From: Fragum whitleyi
Taxonomy: Eukaryota > Mollusca > Bivalvia > Cardiida > Cardiidae
Length of the DNA: 64,000 nt
Direction of reading: 5' to 3'
Assembly (NCBI GenBank): GCA_948146395.1
Contig: OX411543.1
Coordinates: forward strand, 32,507,058-32,571,057
The position numbers and the translations under genes were made by a program. The notes under the pieces were generated by a model that saw only the letters and a list, made by a program, of their open reading frames with translations, was not told the DNA's origin and made no database searches. Each line of letters starts with the position of its first letter. Positions within the stretch are counted from its first letter, which is position 1. Of this stretch, positions 46,126 to 57,535 are shown one piece after another.

Positions 46126-46469
46126 TACAGTCAAACCTGTATTAAGCAAGCACCTAAGGGACTTCAGAAAAGTGCTTGCTTAAGGTAGTGGACCTGTAAT
46201 AGTCTCGCAAAATTTCAGAAGTCATGAACTTTCACAGTGTCTATCGAGGTTTCCTAATGATTTTCATTAGGAAACCTTGGTTAACATTGTGAAAGAACAT
46301 GTGGTCTGAAGTGTTGCGGAACTATTACGGGTCCACTTCCCTAAGACACATGCTTTCTTAATACAGGTTAATTTCCCTTCAATTGCCTATTTTGGGAACC
46401 TAGTGGCGGCTTGCTGAATACAGGTAGCTTGCAGCATACAGGTGGCCACTAACACAGGTTTGACTGTAC
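46126..46469. repeat. MITE with TACAGTCAAACCTGT ends, containing a second MITE
   Basis: The outer ends TACAGTCAAACCTGT and ACAGGTTTGACTGTA are perfect inverted repeats. Inside, 46,185-46,341 is another inverted-repeat element (GTAGTGGACCTGTAATAGT ... ACTATTACGGGTCCACTTCC) with its own central palindrome, GGTTTCCTAATGA/TCATTAGGAAACC. Confidence 0.78.
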
Positions 46470-46953
46470 AACTAGTTTCAACTACTAGTCATGAATCTAA
46501 GTCATATGCCTTTCATTTATTTACTCATCATTTTTATAATTTTTAAGTCAATTTAGATGGACAGACCATTTTACGAGAACATTTTAAGATTAATTGTAAT
46601 CATAGGTTTTCTGATCAAATAACAGTGACAAAGCCAGTGTCATGACGGAAGACTTACAAAAATGGTGTCATTGATAATGTCAATTTACATTGATAATGTC
46701 TATTTATCCATAAGAACAATGACCGCGACATATGGGTGTGTCTCTTATCTTTAAATATCTACCCTAATTACAGATAGGTCTTGAGCTGGTATTTGAATTT
46801 GAGGAGTCATTGAATCCTTTACTATGAAATTCGGGGAGTAAGATCTGATTTTAAGGGTCAAAACACTAAAAAGAGCAAACAATGGATACAATTTTGAAGG
46901 GTTGAGTGTCAAACTACTTTTTCTTGTGAAGATTTGAAGAAAGCAATTTAAAA

Positions 46954-47831
46954 ACTAGAAAGCCATGAATGGCTTGAGTCGCTCCACAGACTTGAAATTC
47001 TTAAAATAGCAAATCTAAGGTTTGCTTAGATTTTAAGATATTTTGGGTTCTACTGATATTGAAATGATTTTCAAAAATGCCACTATATAACATATAGAGA
47101 AATGACCTCCGCCCATAAAATACATATTTTTCATCTGATCACAATAATTTTTCGAAGACTGATAAAGCTTCACTCAAGAATCATTCCAGTGAAATTTGGT
47201 TGATATCCATCAATTACATTATGAGAAAATGATTTTCAAAGTTTCCACTATTTAACATATAGAGAAATGACCTCCGCCCATAAAATGCATATTTTCCATC
47301 CGATCACAAAAATATTTGGTAGACTGATAAAGGGTCACCCAAGGATCATTCCAGTGAAATTTGGTTGATATCCATCAATTACATTCAGAGAAAATGATTT
47401 TCAAAGTTTCCACTATATAACATATAGAGAAATGACCTCCGCCCATAAAATGCATAATTTCCATCCGATCACAAAAATATTTGGTAGACTGATAAAGGGT
47501 CACCCAAGGATCATTCATCTTAAATTTAATTGGTATCTATCAATTAGAATCTGAGAAAAGTCACTTTTTACCATATTTGGAAATTAGCCACGCCCATTAA
47601 ATCCATGTTTTTCATTGGATCAAAACTTCTTGAACAACTTTGAAAGATGGTCACCCAAGGATCATTCCTGTGAAGTTTGGTTGAAGTTCATCCGGTAGTT
47701 TCTGAGGAGAAGATTTTTAAAGAAAAAGTTTACGACCGCACGCACGCACGCACGCACGGATGGACGGACGGACGCACGACGGACACAACGCCATGACAAT
47801 AGCCCCAGTGGCTTTCAGCCAGTGGAGCTAA
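46954..47831 (+). mobile_element. Family H element, shorter copy
   Basis: Same termini; fewer interior units. A CGCACGCACGCACGCACGGA microsatellite precedes the 3' hairpin. Intronic, between exons 3 and 2. Confidence 0.75.
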
Positions 47832-48094
47832 CAAGATTCTAAGTAGAAAATACAATACAATATTAAAAACTTTAGGGATAAAACATAGTTTGACCCTTGG
47901 AAATTTCTCCCAAGAGATTCTATATGTTCCCTTTGGAGAAATCTCTTTGGGTCAAAAAAAGATATTTCAAAATTGAGGGTCAAAACCCTGGTTTACAGGT
48001 AAACACAAGCCCTGCACTGATTACCTTATAATTCATCAATCTGTGTCATTATCCATCAAAATCTGTTGAATATGGTCATAAAATCTAAACTTGA

Positions 48095-48164
48095 TGGCTA
48101 AGTGCGAAACAGTTATAACTGCCTATATCTTCATAGGCAGTTACAACTGTTTCCTGCTAAGCCA
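48095..48164. repeat. Palindromic element family C
   Basis: Hairpin arms GAAACAGTTATAACTGCC and GGCAGTTACAACTGTTTC between TGGCTAAGTG and TGCTAAGCCA. A degraded pair of relatives follows at 48,400-48,545. Confidence 0.75.
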
Positions 48165-49399
48165 TCAAACTATGTTTTTTATGTGTGACTCAAATGAAAA
48201 GAGATTATCTGCATGATCCTAGTCAGACTTTGTCCATTGATCAGGACTAAAACTTTTCAAATATGGCAAATTTCAGAATCTAGCAAGACAATTCTACCTT
48301 TCTATATCTTCATGATCATTATCAGACTGCTGGTCAAATTGTGCTTAATCAGATCCTTTTCAACAATATTCAATTAGTAAAGTTGCAAAATAGTTCCAAA
48401 ACTTGAATGGCACAATGCAAAAAGTTGTAAACTAGCTATAAAGAAATTTGTGCTGTTTCACACTGAGCCAGTGACATATTGAACAGTGCTTTGGCTCAGC
48501 ATAAAATGGTTAAAACTCCCTATAAGGGTTTACAACTGTTTTGCACTGACCTCTCTAGAATTTGGTTAAATCTGAAATTTTGCCTTGTGACCTGGTAAGA
48601 GTGCATTTGCAATTTTATATTGTAGCTACCATAGCAGATGCTCATTTGAGCAATGTCTCTAAAAGAATGAGATGGTTGGTTTTCAAGGAGGATAAGTTAA
48701 AGATACTTGACAAAACTTCTGCAGAGATTATGTAGGATTCTTTACCTTGCTTGATGCAAAGCATAGACCCATGGGGCCTTGACTCAAGTCTAATCCAAAC
48801 AATAGTTTGTTAGTCTGTCAGCCCAGAAATCTAGTCCTTGTTATCAAACTTCAGCTCCTGAGGCCTTATGATTATTTTTTTGCGTAAGTAAAACATTTAA
48901 GTTGCTTCTACAGTAGTCTTAAGACGATTCCAATGAGATATTGCATGGCAAAATCTAACAATGGATGAAAATACCTAGTAGGATTTGTGATTTTGACGAT
49001 TTTTTCTTAAGTAAAACAGTCCCTTGGTGATTTGAAGTGAGGTGCTCCACAGAATCAGCTAATAGGGCTGTCAACAAGGTAAGATTAGAGGTAGCCTATT
49101 TAAGTCATCTTAAAAAATCAAATAAAGAGGGTGGGGCTGGATTAAGTTGTGTGGAGTTTTGGGATTAGCTTACTTTTATTGTTGACTTTAAGACTGACTT
49201 CTGTCAACATTATAAATAATAATTATTACAGCACTTTGTGTGGGTGTAGGTTTCTAGATTACCAATAAAGGGCCAGTTTACCTTGTCTATATTACTAGTG
49301 ACCTAAAATGAGACTGCAAGGACTTGACCTTCAATTATATGACCTTGACTTACATTAAGAACTAATTCAGATGGTATTTCTACTCTTTCATAACAAATA

Positions 49400-50519
49400 C
49401 AGGAGGCCAATCTAGGCCTTAGACATCTACTGACTACTAAGTTGGGTTGGGTTTCTTTCAGTTTTATCTGATATTAATCTATTGCTTTAAGAAAGATGTG
49501 TATTGAAAATGACCAAACACACTTTCTACCCATCAATTTAGCTCTAGCAATTATCCTAATGCTTCTTTTTTTCTGTCTTTTTATTTATTTTTCACTTTCT
49601 TATAACCATATAACCATATAATCAGCACATGAAAGTTTCAAGAGAATCTGATTTTATTTGTAGACCCTATTGCTAAATACAGTATATTGAAAGAAAAAGC
49701 CATAAAGCCCCTTTTCCCATTTTCCAATAGATCCTCCTTCTCCATTTACAAAGGGAGACTTCTTAATGACTATTATTATCCTGAGGATGTTTCAATGCTA
49801 CTGGATAAAATTTGTGGACATTTATTGCGTAAACCAGTATATAACAAGTAAAAAATCCATCAGGCCTCTTTTCCCTTGTTATTCAATGGATCAGCCCCCC
49901 CTTTTCAAAAGCAATCTTCCTTGTGTCCCAACAATTATCCCTTGAAAGTTTGAAATAAATCTGAAAGTATATCTTAATTGCATTAAAGAGAATATTTTGA
50001 GAAAATATCCATGAGGCCCCTTTACTTGTGTTTTCTGATGGATCAACCCTTTTTTGTTCCTCATGATCTTACAATCAAGCATCATGAAATTTTAAAGCAA
50101 ATCCAAAAATATTTATGGTTTAAATCATGTAAACAAGAATTTTTGGAGCAAAAATCCCTTTTCCTATGTTTTCCAACAATTCAGCTGATTTTGAAATGGA
50201 CTTTTCTTATGACCGACCCTACAGTCAATTTGTGAAAGTTTCAAAGAAATCCAAAAATATCTGTGGACTTAATCACTTAGATGAGATTATTTTAGCAAAA
50301 TACCATATGGCCCCTTTTTCCTGTGTTTTCAGACAGATCAGCACCATTTTCAAGAGGTACCTCCCTCATTACCCTACAATCATCCTGAATCATTGCGAAA
50401 CTTTCATGCAATTCCAATTATAATTGGGACTTTATCATGTAAACAAGAATTGTTTATGCACAGACAGATGGACGGTAGCAAGGCAATAGCTAGAGCTCTT
50501 CTGACTAGTTGAGCTAATG
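49400..50519 (+). mobile_element. Hairpin-ended element with ~150-nt units
   Basis: 5' AGGAGGCCAATCTAGGCCTT is a hairpin. Interior units repeat GAAAGTTT(C/G)AA and AGGCCCCTTT-type words. The 3' end AGAGCTCTTCTGACTAGTTG then AGCTAA follows a short GACAGATGGACGG tract. Confidence 0.6.
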
Positions 50520-50959
50520 ATATGTAGTAAACAATTACAAAATCTAACCATAAAAGTTCCAAATTAATACATCCTAGTCAAAATTTCAACTTCTCCTTGG
50601 GCATGACCTTGACAGCCGAGACAAAAATAATAAGAATGCCATTTTCAAAATCTATGTTGCCATATGGCAACATTTTTAACTTCCTTTCTATACATCACAT
50701 TTACAATACTATGTAGTAGAAATAAAGTTGTATGTAGTAGAAATAAAGTTTAGCTTTTAATCAAAATCTAACAATTCAATATTATTGGCTTCCATCAATT
50801 TTTGTGAATTCTTATTGGCTGAAAAAATGGTTTTATTCCTCAATGAAAACAATATCTAGTATGCAGCTTACTTTAAAGCTTCCACTTAAAGTCAAGTCCC
50901 ATAAAAAATATGTCTAATTATGGAGAAATTATTCCACTCTACCTCTTGATATTATAAGA

Positions 50960-51118
50960 TATGAAGAGAGGTTTGTTTTTTTTTTTCATTACACAGATTT
51001 ATGAAACTAAAAACCTAATCACACTCATGTATGAATCTGCTTTATATATTCATACAGTGTGATTATTTTTTTAGATTTTTATCTCAATGAAATGAAAAAA
51101 AACAACTCTCTTTATCTT
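50960..51118. repeat. Hairpin element, relative of 45,440-45,518
   Basis: Arms AAACTAAAAACCTAATCACA and GTGTGATTATTTTTTTAGAT, with outer GAGAGGTTTGTTTTTTTT / AAAAAAAACAACTCTC. Confidence 0.6.
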
Positions 51119-51271
51119 TTTAGTAAAACACAAAAAGTAACCACCATGCTGATCAATACATTGCATTTTGACGGGTATATTTCTAATACATAGGGACTAA
51201 TTTTTTCAAATTATGTGAACATTCAAAATTCTTTCAGTTTGGACCAGTCTAAAATGAAAAAGAGAATAATA

Positions 51272-51512
51272 GAGCCTGTTCATGACATTTCCAACAATTT
51301 GCTATCTGCATGAGGTGCAAACATTAAGAAGCCTGGACAGTTACTTAGTGTAAGAAGAGGATTGGCTAACTGGCTACAGATACTTAATGACCTTATCTAT
51401 CCACAAATTGCAGTGAAGACTTTGGTCAGACTGTGCGGATGCACAGACTGGCCAGAGTCTTGGCTTTGCACACAATAGAAATTGTTTGAAATTTCATGCC
51501 CAGGCCCAATTT
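51272..51512. repeat. Element with ATTTCCAACAATTTG end (recurrent)
   Basis: GAGCCTGTTCATGACATTTC on the left and AGAAATTGTTTGAAATTTCA on the right, with inner palindrome TGTGCGGATGCACA. Related fragments occur near 10,735-10,840, 38,800-38,945, 42,385-42,470 and 56,024-56,190. Confidence 0.55.
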
Positions 51513-51692
51513 CTTAGTTTCAGATCAAGATCCATTTATAATTCATTGCGAGAACAACAAAAGCTTTATTTTCACCGTTGGCAGAGCTACCAGAAAAAAA
51601 TATAGCTTTTGTTCTTCACAAAATGAAATATGAATTGATCTAGTATTTTTCAAAGCAAAGTCTGGGAACAAGTAAGTGGGCATGGACTATTT

Positions 51693-51945
51693 TAAGCCTT
51701 GTCATGCTGATCCCGGAATATTCCTGCTTTCGCAATTGGTATTGACAAAGATCAGCCTACAGATAATTATGTGCAGCCTGATCTTAGTCTATACTACCTT
51801 ATTTTCATTTTTGAACCAGAAAAAAAATTCTTTTTTCTTCTTTTCAAAAACAAAGGCTGACTCACAATAAGAAATACAGAGCTTTCAGCGCTTTGATCTT
51901 AATATAATTTTACCAGAAGTTTTTATTCAGCATGACATGGGTTAA
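51693..51945 (+). repeat. MITE family A copy next to the exon 2 donor
   Basis: Ends TAAGCCTTGTCATGCTGATC and ATTCAGCATGACATGGGTTA. Its right end is about 17 bp from the exon 2 GT donor. Confidence 0.78.
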
Positions 51946-51963
51946 ACAGAGAAATACACATAC

Positions 51964-53438
51964 CTGCACCGCCTCTTCTCCCTCTGTCAGTGATGTTTGT
52001 GCTTGTTTCAACATTTCCTTGAAATGATCCAGTTCAGATCCCTTCTTTCCCAGAGACTTAGCCATTTCCTGAGATAGCAAAGAACAAGAACATTGGTTAG
52101 AACTGTCTACTTGAGTTTCAGAACTTACTAATATTACTGGTAATTTGTCTTTTACTTTAAAGTATCTGTCTGATTCAATCTGCTGTCCATTGCCCATTAA
52201 GTTTGGTTTGCCGATATCTTTATTTTTTCCACTCTTTTTCCCTACACATTTGCTTCTTGGTGAGGCTGCATTATTTCCAGTTTGTTTATTATTGTTAGTA
52301 TTACAATTTGCACTACAGATCTGGTTATTTTTGGTAACACTTTCCCCATCAACCACTTTGTTTTTGCATGTTTTTCCACCCTCTTTTGTAACATTTTTAT
52401 CAGCACTTGGTACTTTGCATGTTTCTAATTTATTTGATATAGATGCTGCTTTAGTCATGACTGTTTTCATTAGTTGTTTTATTTCATTTTCCTCCCTATT
52501 TTGTGCTTTTATCATATGTACATCCAATTTTTCACTACTGGTGTCTGAAAATGTCCTATAATCTGAATCTGATTCAATCTCATTGCAGATTTGATTTTTG
52601 TTTTTCTTTGCAACCCCACAAACAGTTTTTTTGCATTCCTCTAGTGTTCTAACAGAGTTTTCACTCGTATCTGATAAGATATCACTGTTAATATCATTTT
52701 CACTGGAGCTTGGCACTTCCACTTTAGAGCTAGAACTAGTCTTAATCTTGCAAAATCTCCTCCTTCTGTCAAATTTCTTTTTTGGTTTAGAATTTGGTGT
52801 CACAAGGTACCCATCAGCCGAATTATGAGTATTACTATTGCCATTTCCAAATTCCTCAGGCCAACAAAGATACTTTTTAAGACTTTTATTAAATTCTGCA
52901 CCAGGATCAGAATTTCTAACAGGCTCATAATCGTCCGTGTCTGAGTGAAAATTTCTCTCCAGGAATGGACTATTGCCAAGTCTAATTTGTATGTAGTTTC
53001 TAGCATCAACGTATGAGGGATCAGAGAATTCAGAACAAGTATCAGATTCAAGCTCCCTCAGAGCACCATCAAATATATCCTCCCATTCTGTGTCTATGTC
53101 CCTTTTGGCAGCTACAGATTTCAAATGATTCATTTTGTGTTTAGTTTTTGTCATGCACATTGGAAGCACATATTCCATTTCAATATCTAAATCATCAGTA
53201 TGCATAAAATCTTCACTTCCAAATAAGAAATTTCTCTCATCAAAATTTCTGTTATTTTGTTCCTTTAACAAGTCATGTCTAGGAGGCACATAGCCTACTG
53301 AGACTCCTACGTTATCACTCACAGAGAATAATTCATAATGCGTTGGCAATTCTGATATCTCAAAATCATCTGAGCCAAGTCCGCCAGGCTCAGATTTCGT
53401 ATAAATCCAATCCATTGTCAAATTGTATTGTGAAGCAT
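51964..53438 (-). CDS. Exon 2, long acidic disordered exon, residues 53-544
   Basis: A 1,475-nt open exon rich in Asp, Glu, Ser, Asn and Lys with many short acidic clusters, and a basic patch (KPKKKFDRRRRF) near its middle. It looks intrinsically disordered except for the last ~35 residues, which turn helical (LDHFKEMLKQAQTSLTEGEE). A possible dynein light-chain type short motif, SETQVD, sits just before this helix; this is a weak guess from a common linear motif. The donor after ...EEAVQ is GTATGTG, phase 0. The upstream edge is uncertain: in-frame stops lie just above 53,446, the AG at 53,439-53,440 fits exon 1 in phase but lacks a pyrimidine tract, and an ATG at 53,413-53,415 has a strong start context (A at -3, G at +4). 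The exon could therefore be an alternative first coding exon. Confidence 0.85.
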
Positions 53439-53995
53439 CTTCCAAGTGTTATCAAAATCTGATATCAAATCTAACAGTGCTAATAATGGTTTAATCAAGT
53501 GCTACCTAAGACCTTTACCAATAACTGTGAAATACAAGTTAATCCTGATTGGCTAAAATTTATCTAGCTCTTAGCCTTGTGGACACGCTACTTTAACCAC
53601 AAATCCTATCAAATCTGTGGATTTTTACCACCAAGTTAATTCCATAAGCTATATGTTTTTTCCATATCCCATATTTGATAAATTTGTATTTATAAATCAA
53701 AAACAGTGCTTTTCAAAGTGAAGTTAAAAAGAGTTGTAATTGCCTCTGTACTTTTAGGCACTTCAAGGTTTTTCAATGAGCTCTCTCTTACATTTTTTTT
53801 ACAATACACATAATCTGTATTTGTTTTTATTCCATTATTTCTTTATATTCTCTTTCTTTCTTATATGTCTTTATTTGTAAACTTTTTAACATCAGCAACA
53901 AGTGTCAAATGATTACTTTTACAATAAATTAAACTCTTGTCCCGTTGAATTCAGGTTCTGATAAGAGGTGTAACTCCAGTCTAAAATCCATATCT

Positions 53996-54136
53996 CAATG
54001 AATCCTATCATGTAGGTACTCATTGAAATTGTCTCATCGAGACAATTTTATTGAGTACCCACAAGATGGGTTTAAGCAAGGACTAGTGAAATATCTAAAT
54101 TTGAAATCCAAAATACCCCTTCTATCTGTAGCTCTG
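53996..54136. repeat. MITE of the GAGTACCC family
   Basis: GTACTCATTGAAATTGTCTC and GAGACAATTTTATTGAGTAC are palindromic arms; it ends ATACCCCTTCTATCTGTAGC. Confidence 0.65.
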
Positions 54137-54219
54137 GAATTTGATACTTGTTTCAAACAAACAGCCAAATTCTGGAAATTCATCCAGTTAACTAAATGTT
54201 AACCTCAATAATTAATTAG

Positions 54220-54400
54220 ATTGATTGATTAATTGAATGGAGTTTAACGCCGCTTTCATCATTATTTCAGTTATAGCGCGGAGGCTGGAGCACCTAACAA
54301 TGGTTTCCTGGTTTTTCTTTCACCAGTACAACCACCACATTCTTTCCTAGCCTCCAGCTACTTTCTCACATACTTATTATTAGGTCTACGTATAACTGAT
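54220..54400 (-). repeat. SINE copy, 3' part only
   Basis: The tail GATTGATTGATTAATTGAAT and the body up to CACATACTTATTATTAGGTC are present. The tRNA-like head is missing, and it runs into a MITE fragment. Confidence 0.75.
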
Positions 54401-54926
54401 TAGAAATCAGGTAGTGTTGGCTAAGATCAGGCTGCACAGCTTTGAAAGATTATCTTGGTTTATATTCTCTTCCAAAGCTTATTTTTAACAGCATGATAAG
54501 GGTTAAATCTATTTAGAATTCGGAAACTTCACAGTTTGTGAATGATTTTTTCCTAAAGATTTTTTCTAATGAAATAACATTTCTTCATCTCACACATGCA
54601 TCAAAATAGTGAAACACCATATGAAAATGTTACACTTTTCCTTAACATTTTCAGTCATTCCACATTCTAATTCTTAACAACGTTTAATGAACTTCTTATC
54701 CTTTAAAATCATACAAATGACCAGCTTATCCATACCCTTTCTTTCAGTGAACTTCACGAGCAATGACCTTTTTCAGACCATTATACTAGTTTGATTTTAA
54801 AATCAACATACTGGGTAGTCTTGAAAATCAGACACATTTACTTCTGCGTTTTTGTGCTACAATATTAACATTGAGATGACCTTTCCTTTCAATAATAGCA
54901 GTCTTTAAGTAAGAAAATACTGGTGA

Positions 54927-55244
54927 AAACAAGATGTGTTTGTGAAACACGAATGCCCCCGTAACGGCATTTTTTTTCAAAGTTTGACCTTGACAGATGA
55001 CCTTGACCTTGCACATGACCTTTACTTTAGTACCAGCGGATGCGGATCATTGAGATCTATCATCATGCCAAATATTAGCTTTGTATCTTGAATAGGCTTG
55101 AAGATATTGGCAAGGTTAAGTTTTCGGACAGACGGACGGACAGACAGACGGATAGACAGACGGACAGACAGACGGACAGACAGACAGACAGACGGACATG
55201 AGTAAAACAATATGCCCCCGATCTCTCGGTACGGGGGCATAAAA
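54927..55244 (+). mobile_element. Family G element, complete copy with GACG/GACA microsatellite
   Basis: 5' hairpin GTGTTTGTGAAACAC followed by GAATGCCCCC. 3' end ATGCCCCCGATCTCTCGGTA then CGGGGGCATAAAA forms a strong hairpin. The 65-bp GGACAGACAGACGGACAG tract at about 55,130-55,198 is inside the element. Confidence 0.8.
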
Positions 55245-57410
55245 ATTTCTTCTTTTCTCATATTTTTTCTAACACCATATTTTCTTTTTAATTTAACCAG
55301 CTAAAATACATTCTTGCCTGCAACCTCCTTCAGATTTGCAAAGGTCTTAAATTCCAGAAAATAGAGAACTTTTCTTCGTTTTTGTTTACCAATTACTGCA
55401 GATCCTGATCCATGACCCTAGTAAACTGATGCAAATTTTAGCCATATCAAATTTCAATAGAAATTGCAGATGACAATTTCTTTTCAGGGATGTCAAAAAG
55501 TGGGAAAGCAGGGGTATTGAAATACAACTTTTCTCCCACAAAAAATGAAATAATAAATATTTAGAAAAACATTGTTTTAATGAAGAAAATGCTGTAAATC
55601 AGCATTTTCTTCATTAAAGAAAATGTTTTCTCCCCTTTCATACAAACAAAAAAATGTCTTTCCTCCTCGATCTTTTTAGTACTGTATCAAGTTTTGCTCT
55701 GGTATTTACTTGTCCATGGACAAGTGGCATAGAAAAGTGTACTTGCCCGCAAGTGTAAAAGCCCTTGTCGGACAAGTCGGGCATAGGAATTCCACACCCC
55801 TGGGGAAAGCAATGGAAAAGGTTGATCATGCCCAAGTATAAAATGCAGTAAACAAGATTTACAAGATTGGATTACATTGAAGAATGTGATTAAACATTTA
55901 TGAGGACTACTTCAACATGGGTCCCTCCATTAACATGGCACTACATTAATACCCCCAATTTATACCTTGACAACCATGTCACTGATGAAATATCCACATT
56001 CTCCTTACTCTACGCGTAATACTGAAATGAGCCTGTGAGTGACATTTCCAACAATCTGACATTTTTGTGAGGTGCAAACATTGAATAGCATAGAAAGCCT
56101 CATACTGTAAATATAAAGTATTCTGATGGTCACAGTCTTTGCTTTGTGTTTATTTGAAATTGTTGGAAATCTCACACACATGTTCAAATAATTTTTAATG
56201 CTTTCCCATACAATATTGAGATATGGATAGAAAGATTCCTGGTAATCTCTCTGCCATAGTAACTATGTCTCGCTCACAGCACATGGGCTCAACTAAATGA
56301 ATACACGAGATAATCCTTTAAATTTAAATGAATACAACAAAATTCAAAATAATCTGAAGAATAAAATAGAGCATCCGACTGACGCCAGCTTGGCTGAAAA
56401 GAGAAACAAGAAGTGTTTGTTCAACACCAATGACCCTGCCACTGCCATTCTTCAGATACTGTAGTTTGATACAATACCGTAATCTACAGCAAATCTTAAT
56501 TCAATACTGTTATCTGTGGCAATACTAAAGAAAATGTGAAGTCGGCTAACATTTCCACATATTTGACCTTGAAAAATAACCTTGACAGATGACCTTTAAA
56601 ATAATGTCAACAGAAAGGACCGGTCCCAAGCAATAGCATGTCAAATATGATGGCTCTATCCCTCACCAATTATAAGTTATGACCAATTTTATAGTTTGGG
56701 AATGACAGACAAACAGACTAACAGACAGACATGTCAAAATAAAATTTCCTGGATCTATTGTGTTGTGGTAGCATAGTAATATAGAGTTATCCCCCTCCAT
56801 AGTATTCTTCTTGATACAAGTATGGATTGCCATTTTTATTGTGAATATATACTCAATGTTTAAAGTAAAAATACTTCATCCAAAATACATTCCAATGACA
56901 TAATTGTGACCTAGGTTGAAATTGTGACACAAATTGCAATAATATTGCCAACTTTTTTGTTTGTTAGTGAGCTAATATTGAAGAAGGCAATCTATTGCCC
57001 TGTTCAAGTAATTCACCAAATTAAATCCTATAAAATAGTTTGTCAGATTTTTGTCAAAACAGCATAACTACAGCTTGTAAAAAGCTGTAGTTTAAGTTAT
57101 GAGATTTAGCAGAAAATCAATGACTATTATTAACTAATTCCCTTTGAAACCCTTGTTGATATTTTTTATTACTACTCTGAACAAGATCCTTCATATATTA
57201 TTCAATAGAATTAAATAGAAGGCAATAAAATCTAAATTAATCATCATGTAAAAGAGCATTGCACATGCTTGGCATTAAGCTGTTCAGTTCTGCAAAGAAT
57301 GAATCAGTCAAAAAGGAGACATGGTCTTAACAAGAATATATTTACTCATATCCCTTCAAAATATTGGTTGATAGTAAAATAAATGTAAAGTTTCAAATAA
57401 ATTTCTTTAA
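55245..57410. other. Intron/upstream stretch with minor repeats
   Basis: Contains a short palindrome near 55,580-55,625 (GAAGAAAATGCTG/CAGCATTTTCTTC), an ATTTCCAACAAT-type fragment at 56,024-56,190, and a repeat with CAACAAGAAG-like start and TGACCTTGA words at 56,405-56,760. No exon supported. Confidence 0.4.
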
Positions 57411-57535
57411 AACAAGATGTGTTTGTGAAACACGAATGCCCCCGTAACAGCATTTTTTTTTTTAAAGTTTGACCTTGACAGATGACCTTGACCTTGTCAC
57501 AAGACCTTGACCTTGTCACATGACCTTGACAGCGT
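57411..57535 (+). mobile_element. Family G element, 3'-truncated
   Basis: Intact 5' end (AACAAGATGTGTTTGTGAAA) and three TGACCTTGAC-type repeats. It breaks off at CCTTGACAGCG, where a CpG-richer tract starts. Confidence 0.7.

Noticed and set aside
52145..52561. 138-residue plus-strand ORF rich in Leu/Phe/Ser, membrane-like
   Set aside because: It is antisense to the Lys/Glu-rich exon 2; hydrophobic runs are the expected reverse-strand product.
51964..53438. Exon 2 as an independent single-exon gene
   Set aside because: It ends at a consensus donor and its helical end continues in phase into exons 3-5; a stand-alone stop at 51,910 falls inside a MITE-derived intron.
55130..55198. GACG/GACA tandem tract as a possible CRISPR or regulatory array
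   Set aside because: It is a simple microsatellite inside a family G element; unit is 4 bases with no spacers.
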